29,058 bases of DNA from Ktedonobacter sp. 13_1_20CM_4_53_11. GTDB lineage: Bacteria; Chloroflexota; Ktedonobacteria; Ktedonobacterales; Ktedonobacteraceae. Shown piece after piece: positions 16,625 to 24,806 of the stretch (the first letter of the stretch is position 1; every line of letters starts with the position of its first letter). Under the pieces are notes generated by a model, which was not told where the DNA came from, searched no databases, and saw nothing but the letters and a program-made list of their open reading frames with translations. The stretch spans positions 1-29,058 of the forward strand of contig MNIY01000182.1 of assembly GCA_001919995.1 (NCBI GenBank). The letters are read 5' to 3'. The position numbers were made by a program, and so were the translations under genes.

Positions 16625-17730
16625 AAAATCTACGTGGTGGGCTGAGCCACTCTCTCATCTTGCTATTACTTGCTCTCGTAATGGCCTCATGTGGTGTACC
16701 AGGCATCGTCTCTACCAACGCACAACTTCCCGTTGTAAACGCTACACCGCAGGCAACACCCTTACCGCCCGTCCGTTTCCCACAGGACGAGGCCGCTCAT
16801 CGTGACCTCACCGAATGGTGGTATTACACGGGACACATGAATGCCACCACTCCCGATGGCAAACCGCATCATTATGGTTTCGAGCTGGTCTTCTTTCAGG
16901 TTTTGCGCAGCGATCTCCCGCCTGTCTTTGCCGCCCACTTTGCCATCAGTGACGTAACGCGCGGCCAGTTCCATTTTGACCAGCGCCGTCAGACCGAACC
17001 GGGAGCGTTCATCCCTGATGGTACATCTACAAAAGGCGTCGATGTTACCATTGGTGACTGGTCGATCCAGGGCTTGAATGGGCGCGATCATCTCGCGGCG
17101 CAGATGGCCAACTACGCCATGCATCTCTCCCTCCTTGGCCTCAAGCCACCCGCCTTGCACAATGGTAACGGCCTCATATCCTTCGGTGTTGGCGGCTTCT
17201 CCTACTACTATTCGCGGACCCGTATGGCCTTATCAGGCACACTCGTCGACCACAGCCAGCTCTTACAGGTAACTGGTGAAGCCTGGATGGATCACCAGTG
17301 GGGCAACTTCCTCTCCTTTGGCAGCGGTGGCTGGGACTGGTTCAGTATCCAGCTGAACAACAACACAGAAATGATGATCTACCTCATCCGCGATGCCAAC
17401 GGTAAAATCGGCGCTACCTATGTTGGCCTTATTGGCATAGACAGCAATGAACGTTTGTTGCCTCCAAACGCCCTCCATGTGCGTATTCTCAATCACTGGA
17501 CGAGCCAGGCGACAGGCGCTATCTTTCCCTCCGGTTGGCAAATCGAGATCAACGACCCGCGATTATACACATCGCTGACTCTCACCCCTGAACTACAAAA
17601 TCAAGAGCTAGTCGTCTACCAATCGACCGGCAACGCTTACTGGGAAGGTGCGGTGACAGTCCGTGGTCATAGTGCAGGTACACAGGTGCAGGGCGAAGGC
17701 TATGTTGAACTAACGGGCTATGCCCACTAA
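16621..17730 (+). CDS. CrtC/AttH-like lipocalin-fold lipoprotein
   Basis: The 369-residue protein matches the carotenoid hydratase/AttH-like superfamily (COG5621 type): DLTEWWYYTGHMNATTPDGK near residue 61, then ELVFFQVLRSD, the GVGGFSYYYSRTRMALSG region and WMDHQWGNF, with the conserved acidic and aromatic positions. The N-terminus is a lipoprotein signal: a basic start, a hydrophobic stretch and VMASC, with lipid-modified Cys at about residue 24. It therefore sits outside the membrane, probably anchored. AAGGGAG is located before the ATG. Its start overlaps the MMPL stop (ATGA), so the two are likely translated together and may act together on a lipophilic substrate. The reaction is unknown. 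Confidence 0.85.
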   Translation: MKNLRGGLSHSLILLLLALVMASCGVPGIVSTNAQLPVVNATPQATPLPPVRFPQDEAAHRDLTEWWYYTGHMNATTPDGKPHHYGFELVFFQVLRSDLPPVFAAHFAISDVTRGQFHFDQRRQTEPGAFIPDGTSTKGVDVTIGDWSIQGLNGRDHLAAQMANYAMHLSLLGLKPPALHNGNGLISFGVGGFSYYYSRTRMALSGTLVDHSQLLQVTGEAWMDHQWGNFLSFGSGGWDWFSIQLNNNTEMMIYLIRDANGKIGATYVGLIGIDSNERLLPPNALHVRILNHWTSQATGAIFPSGWQIEINDPRLYTSLTLTPELQNQELVVYQSTGNAYWEGAVTVRGHSAGTQVQGEGYVELTGYAH

Positions 17731-17741
17731 TCCCACTAAAA

Positions 17742-17770
17742 ACTTCTTTGCGCGTTGAAGGCAAGGAAGT
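17742..17770 (+). terminator. Hairpin after the lipoprotein gene, possible terminator
   Basis: ACTTCTTTGC (17742-17751) pairs with GCAAGGAAGT (17761-17770), a 10-bp stem with one G-U pair and a 9-base loop, 12 bases after the stop codon. No T-run follows, so it could be a 3'-end-protecting structure instead. Confidence 0.4.
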
Positions 17771-17898
17771 ACCATAAGAAACGTCAGGCATATCCCTTCA
17801 TATGGTATACTTTCCACGGTAAAAAGAGAATGGCCATCAATATAGCGGAAAATTAGTCATTTGTAGCAACATGTGTATGCGTTTTGCAAGCATGATGT

Positions 17899-17911
17899 AT
17901 GACAATGTCAT
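17899..17911. promoter_or_regulatory. Possible operator palindrome upstream of the histidine kinase
   Basis: ATGACAATGTCAT is a perfect 6-1-6 inverted repeat ending 9 bases before the -35 of the putative kinase promoter. That placement suits an activator or repressor site, but a chance palindrome cannot be excluded. Confidence 0.3.
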
Positions 17912-17919
17912 GAAATATA

Positions 17920-17948
17920 TTGTTCCCTTGAATATCCTATGCTATACT
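17920..17948 (+). promoter_or_regulatory. Putative extended -10 promoter for the histidine kinase operon
   Basis: TTGTTC (17920-17925) and TATACT (17943-17948) are spaced by 17 bases, and the -10 is preceded by TGC, giving an extended -10 (TGCTATACT). The leader to the ATG at 18078 would be about 120 bases. Confidence 0.5.
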
Positions 17949-18077
17949 AGAACAGTTCAGATGAGAGGTTCAACTATCCTGTGTAAATCCTTTCCTGGTA
18001 TTCCAATAGTTCAGGACGGTTGGGTTGTAATCATTGTTGACTGTAACGATGTGTTAAATTAGGTACAGAGGACACTG

Positions 18078-20945
18078 ATGGAGGCGAAAGCTCAAGCGCC
18101 CACCTTAAAAGAATCTACTATCGTCGAGCGCGTTGCTCGTAGCATCTCCAGCGTACGTGGAGCAAAACCAGATTATACGCGCCTGGCTACCGAACTGGAA
18201 CCAGTGATCCCTTTCGATGTTTTCGGCGTTGTTTTATTACGCCATGACCGCCAGGCTGTACGCGTCACTATGTGCCAGCGTAGCGGTGGTAGCTGGGTAG
18301 CGCAGTACCGTCAACACCCACTCAGCGGCTCAAAACTAGAGCAAATATTGCCAGTTCCCACCACATTGGTATGCGACTATCCCTACGGGTTGGATGGCCC
18401 TCCTGCCCTCTGTGGCGATGCCCTCAGTAATGCCCACCAGTTGCGTTCGACGCTCATTGCTCCCCTTATTGTCGGAGACAAAGTATTAGGAACACTGGAA
18501 CTGGGTAGTACTCTCCTTGATACCTACGCGGACCCAACGTTGCAGCGGCTCATTGATGCCGTTGTACACGTATTGGCAGCCGCTATTGATAGCGCTCAGG
18601 TCGGCGGAAGTGCGGAAATACAGGATCGTCAGCGCCAGGCGCTTAAAGACGTCTCCAGTGCTCTTACCTCGAAAATGGACCTTTCTAGCGTCCTTGATCA
18701 AATTGTAGTCGGTATCGCCAGCGCCTTAAATGTTGCCTCAGCCATCGTAACCTTTGATCAACGGGAAATGCGCATCCATTTAGAAGCCCAATCAGGCCTC
18801 CACCCGCATATACTGCGTAATATCACGAACAGCAAAAGCGCTGTCTTTGAACAGAGCATCATTGGTTATACGCTGCGCCGCAGGCAGCCTTTCTTTTCCA
18901 ACGATATCAGCACAGATGACCGTTTCCCCCTTAGCCGTGTCTTCACCATACAACTCGGTATGCGCTCGATCTTTAGTTACCCATTGGTGATAGGCACTAC
19001 TGTCTACGGAGCTCTGCTGCTCTTCTCACCAGAGTCAGGTGGCTTTACACCTCTCAAAACCGATATTCTCTCACTCTTCGCCAGTCAGGCCACCATCGCC
19101 ATACACAACGCCATGTTGCTCGAATCAGCGCATCAGCGTAGCCGTTTCCAGCAAGCCATTGAACAATTAGAACGAGCCTATCGGCAAAACACCGATGAGG
19201 AAGAGGTTCTGGCACGAGTACGTCAGGAGACCGAGCGTACTTTCGGCATCAGCTTCACTAGCCTCCTCCACTTCGTCAGTGACCATCTGCTCACGCGTAG
19301 CGAGCGCGACCTGCATGCCGTATTTCATCCCACTCCGTCGCTACCTGAGGAACTCTCGTTACAGGAAAGCTCTTCTCAGTCAGAACATGAGCCGCAGCTC
19401 TCTTCCTTATTACAACAGCCGCTCGATGCCCAACCAGCAGAAGTTCATGCTCTCCAGGATGTACTTACAGAGGAAACACTATCTGGTTTTGATCAGTACA
19501 ATCCTTCATCTCAAAATGAGAGCATAGTGTTCCTCACTCAAACTGCTGAAGCAGCTTTAGCTCGTGCCGAAGTGCTGAGCGAGCTAGGTCGTCTCTTCAC
19601 ACAGTTAAATCTGTCGAACACCCATAGAAAAGATGCCTGGTTTGTCGTCGATCTCCTCGGGTTATGTATCTATATGAATCCAGCCGCGGAGGCCTTCTGT
19701 GGCATACGTATGGGTACCACCATAGAGAGTACGCTTGACGATATGTTCACCTATTTATTGCTTCGTATTCGCAATGCTGATGAAGTTCGTGCCTACCTGC
19801 ACGATTTTAGTCATGGCAATGTTTACAGGCAGGACCTGCGCTGTGTCCTCGCCATAGAATCAGTTCATGGGCAATTGGGACCTGCCTCTTTTCACTTTCC
19901 TGCTGACGCGGCAGAGCTAGAAGGGATTCTAACTGCTCTGCAGCCATCGCGTAATTCCCTGCGCCTGGAGAGCGCTCCCTCTGACTATCACTATCAGTTC
20001 TCGCGTTATCCCCTCATGAACCAGCATGGTGTCCATATAGCGAACACCTTGCGCGTGCACGATGTCACAGAGCAGGTGCGCGACGAGAAAAACAAGTCGG
20101 CCCTTCTCTCCTCTGTCTCACACGACCTGCGCACTCCGCTTACCACGATCAAAGCTGCGGTAACGGGACTGCTGCAGGAGGACGTTGAATGGGATGAGCA
20201 GACCCGGCGCGAGATCCTCGAAGATATCGACACTGAAACCGAACACCTCACCGTTCTTATCAATGCGCTCGTCGAGATGTCACGCATCGAGATGGGGGCC
20301 CTCGTCCTGGATAAAGAATGGTGTGACGTCGTCGAGATTCTCCACGGAACCCTGGCTCGGCTCGAACGTACCCTCGCTGGCCGTTCTGTCCGTACCTCTC
20401 TGCAGCCAAATCTATCGCTTATCTACGCCGATCATGTTCAGCTTGAGCGTGTCTTCTATAACCTGATCGAAAATGCCATTCGTCATAGCCCCGATCATGC
20501 AGAAATACTTGTATCCATCGATATCGTCGACGAGACTACACTTGAAACTCCCCAGCGCTATCTACGTGCAAAGATCATCGATAGCGGTACGGGAATCCTG
20601 GCCGGTGAGCGTGACCGCATCTTCAATACCTTCTATGGCCTGAATTTACGTGGCAGTGGCCTGGGCCTGGCTATCTGCAAGGGGATCATTGAAGCGCACC
20701 AGGGGCATATTGGTGTGGAAACTGCCCCTGGCAATGCCGGCTCATGTTTCTTTTTCACATTGCCTATTCATTCATACAATGGTAAACCGGTTTCACCTGC
20801 AGGAGAAAGCAATAGCGTCTCCTCGTTGGATCAAGTAAGGGCCGACCTGAAAGCAACCCACACTTCCGGGCCACTCTCGCCTACTTCCCATTCATCATCT
20901 ATCGGTGTTCACCTTGTTGCGCCCACGACGGAGGAGCAACTATGA
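18078..20945 (+). CDS. Sensor histidine kinase with two GAF domains and a PAS-like domain
   Basis: This 955-residue soluble kinase has no membrane helix. Its order is a GAF-like domain (about 35-175), a second GAF (about 190-350), a linker, a PAS-like domain (about 520-660, starting AWFVVDLLGLCIYMNPAAEAF), then HisKA and HATPase. The phosphoacceptor is His682 in SHDLRTPLTTIKA. ATP-binding boxes are YNLIENAIRHS (N box, near 795), DSGTG (near 835) and GSGLGLAI. The kinase core resembles KdpD. The GAF and PAS domains suggest cytoplasmic sensing of a small molecule, redox state or light; the signal is unknown. GAGGAC precedes the ATG. The stop overlaps the next regulator's start by 4 bases. Confidence 0.93.
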   Translation: MEAKAQAPTLKESTIVERVARSISSVRGAKPDYTRLATELEPVIPFDVFGVVLLRHDRQAVRVTMCQRSGGSWVAQYRQHPLSGSKLEQILPVPTTLVCDYPYGLDGPPALCGDALSNAHQLRSTLIAPLIVGDKVLGTLELGSTLLDTYADPTLQRLIDAVVHVLAAAIDSAQVGGSAEIQDRQRQALKDVSSALTSKMDLSSVLDQIVVGIASALNVASAIVTFDQREMRIHLEAQSGLHPHILRNITNSKSAVFEQSIIGYTLRRRQPFFSNDISTDDRFPLSRVFTIQLGMRSIFSYPLVIGTTVYGALLLFSPESGGFTPLKTDILSLFASQATIAIHNAMLLESAHQRSRFQQAIEQLERAYRQNTDEEEVLARVRQETERTFGISFTSLLHFVSDHLLTRSERDLHAVFHPTPSLPEELSLQESSSQSEHEPQLSSLLQQPLDAQPAEVHALQDVLTEETLSGFDQYNPSSQNESIVFLTQTAEAALARAEVLSELGRLFTQLNLSNTHRKDAWFVVDLLGLCIYMNPAAEAFCGIRMGTTIESTLDDMFTYLLLRIRNADEVRAYLHDFSHGNVYRQDLRCVLAIESVHGQLGPASFHFPADAAELEGILTALQPSRNSLRLESAPSDYHYQFSRYPLMNQHGVHIANTLRVHDVTEQVRDEKNKSALLSSVSHDLRTPLTTIKAAVTGLLQEDVEWDEQTRREILEDIDTETEHLTVLINALVEMSRIEMGALVLDKEWCDVVEILHGTLARLERTLAGRSVRTSLQPNLSLIYADHVQLERVFYNLIENAIRHSPDHAEILVSIDIVDETTLETPQRYLRAKIIDSGTGILAGERDRIFNTFYGLNLRGSGLGLAICKGIIEAHQGHIGVETAPGNAGSCFFFTLPIHSYNGKPVSPAGESNSVSSLDQVRADLKATHTSGPLSPTSHSSSIGVHLVAPTTEEQL

Positions 20946-21679
20946 AAGCCAAAGGTAAACGTATTTTGGTCGTTGATGATGAGTTACCCATTCAACGCAT
21001 TTTACGCCGAAACCTGTCTGCCAGTGGCTATGACGTTCTGGTCGCCGACGACGGGGAACAGGCCGTGGAAATGGTTCGTGCGCATCAGCCTGATCTCATC
21101 TTGCTTGACCTCTGCCTTCCTGGCAAGATAGACGGCCTCGAAGTTTGCCGGCAAGTCCGCCTCTCAATGAAGACACCGATCATCGTGCTCTCCGCTCTTA
21201 CCGAGGAAAAGCAAAAAGTCGAAGCGCTCGACCTCGGGGCCGATGACTACCTGACCAAGCCCTTCAGCAACGACGAATTACAGGCACGCGTGCGTGCCTG
21301 TTTAAGACGCGCCAGTTCTTCAGAAAATGGCAACGAATCATCAGGACAACCCGAGATTTTACAGAGTGAAGACGGTTATTTATATATGAACATGGTCAAA
21401 CGACAGGTACGCGTGGGCGATCGAGACATCCGTTTGACCCCCACCGAATTCGAATTGTTGCGGCAATTAATGCTCTATGCTGGCAAGGTGCTCACACACC
21501 GCTCTTTATTACGAGCAGTGTGGGGCCCTGAATATGGCGAAGAAGCCGACTACCTGCGCGTATATGTGCGACAGCTGCGGCTCAAAGTGGAGAAAGAACC
21601 ATCTAATCCACGTTATATCATCACCGAACCTGGCATCGGCTACGTCTTTCGCGGCAATGTAGTAGCGCGAAATGTTTAA
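20942..21679 (+). CDS. OmpR-family response regulator (KdpE-like)
   Basis: The 245-residue regulator has a receiver domain (acidic pair VDDE at 11-14, phosphoacceptor Asp56 in ILLDLCLPGKIDG, Lys in DYLTKPF) and a winged-helix DNA-binding domain (about 145-240) with LTPTEFELLRQLM and the terminal YIITEPGIGYVFRG. The sequence resembles KdpE most closely, including the extra residue in the loop after the phosphoacceptor. It is the cognate partner of the kinase at 18078, since the ATG overlaps the kinase stop and has a GGAGGAG site. kdpFABC genes are not nearby, so potassium control should not be assumed. Confidence 0.93.
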   Translation: MKAKGKRILVVDDELPIQRILRRNLSASGYDVLVADDGEQAVEMVRAHQPDLILLDLCLPGKIDGLEVCRQVRLSMKTPIIVLSALTEEKQKVEALDLGADDYLTKPFSNDELQARVRACLRRASSSENGNESSGQPEILQSEDGYLYMNMVKRQVRVGDRDIRLTPTEFELLRQLMLYAGKVLTHRSLLRAVWGPEYGEEADYLRVYVRQLRLKVEKEPSNPRYIITEPGIGYVFRGNVVARNV

Positions 21680-21733
21680 TAAAATTTTAATAACTCTCTC
21701 CTTTTTCTTAATATGGATCTAATTCACTATGGC

Positions 21734-21759
21734 GTACACTGGAGACTGGTGTACTTTTT
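21734..21759 (+). terminator. Probable terminator of the kinase-regulator operon
   Basis: GTACAC (21734-21739) pairs with GTGTAC (21749-21754) around a 9-base loop, followed immediately by TTTTT (21755-21759), about 55 bases after the regulator's stop. The stem is short, so efficiency is uncertain. Confidence 0.5.
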
Positions 21760-21804
21760 CAAGCCATGGAGTGCAAAGATCAGTAGCCCGCTTTTCTCTT
21801 TTTC

Positions 21805-21827
21805 TTTCGCCACCGCGGGCGGCGAAA
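21805..21827 (+). promoter_or_regulatory. GC-rich leader hairpin before the tandem-receiver gene
   Basis: TTTCGCC (21805-21811) and GGCGAAA (21821-21827) form a perfect 7-bp stem around the GC-rich loop ACCGCGGGC, 65 bases before the ATG at 21892. There is no T-run after it. It may be a leader structure or part of an operator. Confidence 0.45.
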
Positions 21828-21846
21828 CGGCAAGGGCAGAGACAAA

Positions 21847-21860
21847 GCCTCATATGAGGC
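21847..21860. promoter_or_regulatory. 14-bp perfect palindrome upstream of the tandem-receiver gene
   Basis: GCCTCATATGAGGC is perfectly self-complementary and ends 31 bases before the ATG at 21892. It could be a dimeric-regulator binding site or a short cruciform-forming element; no known operator consensus was recognised. Confidence 0.4.
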
Positions 21861-21891
21861 ACACATAGGGCACACTAGAGGATAAGCCAGT

Positions 21892-22734
21892 ATGGAAGCT
21901 CAACGAAGATGTTCAAAACTTCAAGTGCTGATTACAAATCAGCAAAACAGCTTTGAACATGTTCTAACAACAAACATACAAAACTGGGGTCATCAGGCCA
22001 TCGTGGTAACCCCATCCTCCATATTATCAGAAAGCAACGCCTACGGCGACGTTTTATTATTTGACCTGGACGAAGCCCTTCATAGCGCTTCACCCATAGA
22101 AAATGGCAACCCACAGGTACCTGTCGCGTCAATGCCGTTGGCAGTGAACGGCATAAAGCAGGACGACAAACATTGGCCTCATGTTCGCCTCACAATCGCA
22201 CTGAGCAGCCGTTCCGTCTCCCGCTCGACGCTTGAACAAATAGGCGCTGTAGCGCTACTGCAAAAACCTTTCGAAATGAGCCGCCTGCAGCGCTATTTAC
22301 GCGTCTTCCAAAAACTTCTGCTTGAAGGTGAAGAAACCCCATCTGTAGGCGAAAAGATACGTATTCTGGTCGTAGATGACGATGTAGCAATTGCTAATGC
22401 CGTAAAACAGTGCTTGAACGTTGAATCGAACTATGAAGTAGCCGTTGCCCATGATGGATTAGAGGCGCTGGAACAATGCCTCGATTGGAGACCGCATTGT
22501 ATTGTCGCAGATTTGATCATGCCCTGGCTGGATGGTTATCAGGTCATTCGCTGCCTGAACAAGGCTTCGTTACATACCATACCTGCTTTTGTCATCATGA
22601 GCGCGTTAACTCAATTTGAGGCGCCGTGGAACCGCCCATACATGCGCGGTAACCACGTAGCGTACGTTGATAAGCCCTTTAACGTCGATCATCTACTCGC
22701 TGCCATTGAGCAGGTATGTTTAGATAGGGTCTGA
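21892..22734 (+). CDS. Response regulator with a degenerate and an intact receiver domain
   Basis: The 280-residue protein holds two receiver-like halves and no output domain. The C-terminal receiver (about 156-278) is complete: acidic cluster VDDD at 161-164, phosphoacceptor Asp207 in CIVADLIMPWLDG, and Lys261 in YVDKPFN. The N-terminal half (about 8-145) has the same fold pattern, with Asp58 in LLFDLDE and Lys125 in LLQKPFE, but lacks the acidic metal-binding pair, having Asn16 and Gln17-18 in that loop. It is therefore probably a pseudo-receiver. GAGGAT precedes the ATG. It precedes the chemosensory cluster in the same direction and may feed into it, but a 126-base gap separates them. Confidence 0.85.
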   Translation: MEAQRRCSKLQVLITNQQNSFEHVLTTNIQNWGHQAIVVTPSSILSESNAYGDVLLFDLDEALHSASPIENGNPQVPVASMPLAVNGIKQDDKHWPHVRLTIALSSRSVSRSTLEQIGAVALLQKPFEMSRLQRYLRVFQKLLLEGEETPSVGEKIRILVVDDDVAIANAVKQCLNVESNYEVAVAHDGLEALEQCLDWRPHCIVADLIMPWLDGYQVIRCLNKASLHTIPAFVIMSALTQFEAPWNRPYMRGNHVAYVDKPFNVDHLLAAIEQVCLDRV

Positions 22735-22860
22735 TACTTATTCCTCTCTCTTTCGTCCAAATCAAGAGAAAATGGAAAACTGCTACTAACCATCGCGTGT
22801 GGTAGCTTGTGGTAGAGTATTTGACTCGCACGCTTGACCGGGAAAGGAATAGAAGGAACT

Positions 22861-24255
22861 ATGGAGCAGCAAGACCGCATTATGGATGGAGACTTACAAA
22901 CATTAGGTCTCCAATCTATCCTGAAAATGCTTGCCCTGAGTGGGAAAACGGGAACACTCTTCGTCCATTCAGGTCCTGAAACACTCTCTATCAGCCTTCG
23001 TAAAGGCCAGATCGTCGCGCTGCGCGAAGAAGGCGTGCCTCAACCGGATTTGCTCGTTATGCTCTGTCTCGTCAATAAATTGGACCCTCAACGAGCACAA
23101 ATGGTGCGCGAGCATGCAGGAGGTAACACGCAGGTCGCCCTTGCCATGCTTGTTGAACGCAATTGGATGAGCGCCGCTGAAATGCAGCGCCGCTTAGAAT
23201 TTGCTGTTACCCAATCAATCAGTCACGCCTTGCGCTGGGTCAATGGTCGCTTCGCCTTCCATCGTCAGCTTGTGCCCATGGAAAACAGAATGCAAGCGCT
23301 CGACATCGACTCCACGCTCCTGGAAGCCCTACGTCAGGCTGATGAATGGGAAGAGATGGGCGAGACTCATTTGACCCGCACTACCGTCGCCCGCTGGCTG
23401 CCAGAAATCCATAACGATGTGCGTAGCCTTGGGCTCGGCCAGGAGTTTATCGAAGCACTCTGCCTCTCAAATGGTGAAATACCACTCCAGGCTATGGCGC
23501 TGGTTTTAATGACACCCGAGGCCCGCGTTGCACGCATCATGACCCGCCTTCTCGAGCTTCGCCTCATCGAAATCGTTGACACCGCTCTGGAGAACGAAGT
23601 GCAACAGGACCTTTCAAACCTCATTATCAAGTGCCAGACAACATTAACACGCAAGCAGCAGTCCTCCAACCCAGAGCAGCATCTTCTTGGCCTCATCACT
23701 GTCCTCTCCGATTGTATCAACGGTTTGTTGGCCCATCATAGCAGGTATGCGAAAAGCTTGCGTGGGCGAGGACAGATACCTTATCCAGATGTGATACGCT
23801 ATCTAGAGCGCCGTTTCTCCAGCCAGTTCCAACTCCTCGCGCAGCAATATCCCATCCTGGAAACCATTGAATTTACCAATGGGGGATTTGACTGTACCAG
23901 CATCCTTACCCTGGATAAATTGGTGAAAGGAGAGCAATTAGAAGAATTTTATTGGGAAGCCGTCCTCGGCCTGGCTGCCTTCTTACGCATGGTCTTCGCA
24001 GAGTTATTACGTGACGAGGTGGGCAATTCACATACCGGCCGCAACCTCAATTTCGCCTGGAAGGCCTTCCTGACCGAAATTGATCAGGAAATTCATCAGT
24101 ACCAGGTCTACCGGGCGCAGCACAACGCGCAGGTGACCCGTGGCCGTGATCCCGCTCAACCTGCCCCCATGGGTATCACACAAAATTGGAATCATGTCCC
24201 TGATAATGAAGGTGGTCCCTACAGGCCACCTGAGTCTCGTAGGAGGTTAATCTAA
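22861..24255 (+). CDS. DUF4388 (PATAN) domain protein, PatA/PixG N-terminal-like
   Basis: The 464-residue protein opens with a DUF4388/PATAN domain (about 8-105), recognisable from DLQTLGLQSILKMLALSGKT, the strand pair GTLFVHSGPETLSISLRKGQ and VALREEG. A second, mostly helical region follows with no family I recognise. In cyanobacterial PatA/PixG proteins a PATAN domain is fused to a C-terminal receiver; here the receiver is the next gene, overlapping by one base (TAATG). The start is the ATG at 22861 after AAGGA; an upstream GTG/ATG frame extension to 22834 lacks a ribosome site. The protein probably links the chemosensory receivers to their target, for example a pilus or a transcriptional output. 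Confidence 0.8.
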   Translation: MEQQDRIMDGDLQTLGLQSILKMLALSGKTGTLFVHSGPETLSISLRKGQIVALREEGVPQPDLLVMLCLVNKLDPQRAQMVREHAGGNTQVALAMLVERNWMSAAEMQRRLEFAVTQSISHALRWVNGRFAFHRQLVPMENRMQALDIDSTLLEALRQADEWEEMGETHLTRTTVARWLPEIHNDVRSLGLGQEFIEALCLSNGEIPLQAMALVLMTPEARVARIMTRLLELRLIEIVDTALENEVQQDLSNLIIKCQTTLTRKQQSSNPEQHLLGLITVLSDCINGLLAHHSRYAKSLRGRGQIPYPDVIRYLERRFSSQFQLLAQQYPILETIEFTNGGFDCTSILTLDKLVKGEQLEEFYWEAVLGLAAFLRMVFAELLRDEVGNSHTGRNLNFAWKAFLTEIDQEIHQYQVYRAQHNAQVTRGRDPAQPAPMGITQNWNHVPDNEGGPYRPPESRRRLI

Positions 24256-24686
24256 TGGCTGAACCGACAGTACTGGTTGTGGACGATAGTCCTACTGTGC
24301 GTAAGATCGTCCAGATGACCCTGCAGCGGGAGCATATTAGAGTGATTACTGCTGGAGACGGTCTCAGCGCCCTCACCTCAGTTGCCGACGAAATGCCCGC
24401 CCTGATTCTGCTCGATATACAACTTCCTCGTATGGATGGGTACCATATTTGCCAGATAATACGCAAAAACTTGCAGTTTCGTCAAATACCGATTATTATG
24501 CTCAGTGGGAAGGATGGTTTGTTCGACAAGATGCGTGGTCGGCTCGCTGGTTCAACAGAATATCTCACTAAACCTTTTGACTCAGCAGAATTAGTACGCA
24601 CCGTGAAAAAACATCTTGTGAACTGGCAAGAACGTATGCCCCCACAACATGAAGGAATGCGTACTCGCCTTCGACGCCGTGGCTAG
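24255..24686 (+). CDS. CheY-like response regulator, PilG type
   Basis: This 143-residue stand-alone receiver has the acidic pair Asp10-Asp11 in VLVVDDSPTVRKI, the phosphoacceptor Asp54 in LILLDIQLPRMDG, and the Lys in EYLTKPFDSAEL. The segment MLSGKDGLFDKMRGRLAGS is strikingly like PilG and the receiver of PixG, rather than flagellar CheY. The tail is basic (RTRLRRRG). Translation is probably coupled to the DUF4388 gene: its ATG shares one base with the stop, and AGGAGG lies in the preceding gene. The likely phosphodonor is the CheA-type kinase at the end of the window. Confidence 0.93.
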   Translation: MAEPTVLVVDDSPTVRKIVQMTLQREHIRVITAGDGLSALTSVADEMPALILLDIQLPRMDGYHICQIIRKNLQFRQIPIIMLSGKDGLFDKMRGRLAGSTEYLTKPFDSAELVRTVKKHLVNWQERMPPQHEGMRTRLRRRG

Positions 24687-24701
24687 GCGTTGTCCACGTT
24701 T

Positions 24702-24733
24702 CCTGTAGTAGGTGTAGTAGGAGGTTCTACAGG
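24702..24733 (+). promoter_or_regulatory. Hairpin with an internal tandem 9-mer between the two receiver genes
   Basis: CCTGTAG (24702-24708) pairs with CTACAGG (24727-24733), and the same stretch contains TGTAGTAGG twice in tandem (24705-24722). It sits 16 bases after the first receiver's stop codon. Its role is unclear; no T-run follows. Confidence 0.35.
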
Positions 24734-24806
24734 TGAATGTGCGTTAGTGGAATAGCCTTTATTTCCCATTTCACTAGCGTAACTGGCATATCGGAAAGGT
24801 ATAATA

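Larger units (their letters stand above)
17731..18077. other. Intergenic region before the GAF/PAS histidine kinase
   Basis: This 347-base gap has no supportable gene; a 63-codon frame at 17871-18062 has no ribosome site and ends in the leader. It holds a hairpin after the lipoprotein gene (17742-17770), a possible extended -10 at 17803-17811 (TGGTATACT), a perfect 13-base palindrome (17899-17911) and a better promoter at 17920-17948. Confidence 0.6.

Noticed and set aside
17871..18062. A 63-codon frame in the leader of the histidine kinase
   Set aside because: It has no ribosome site and overlaps the promoter elements found there.
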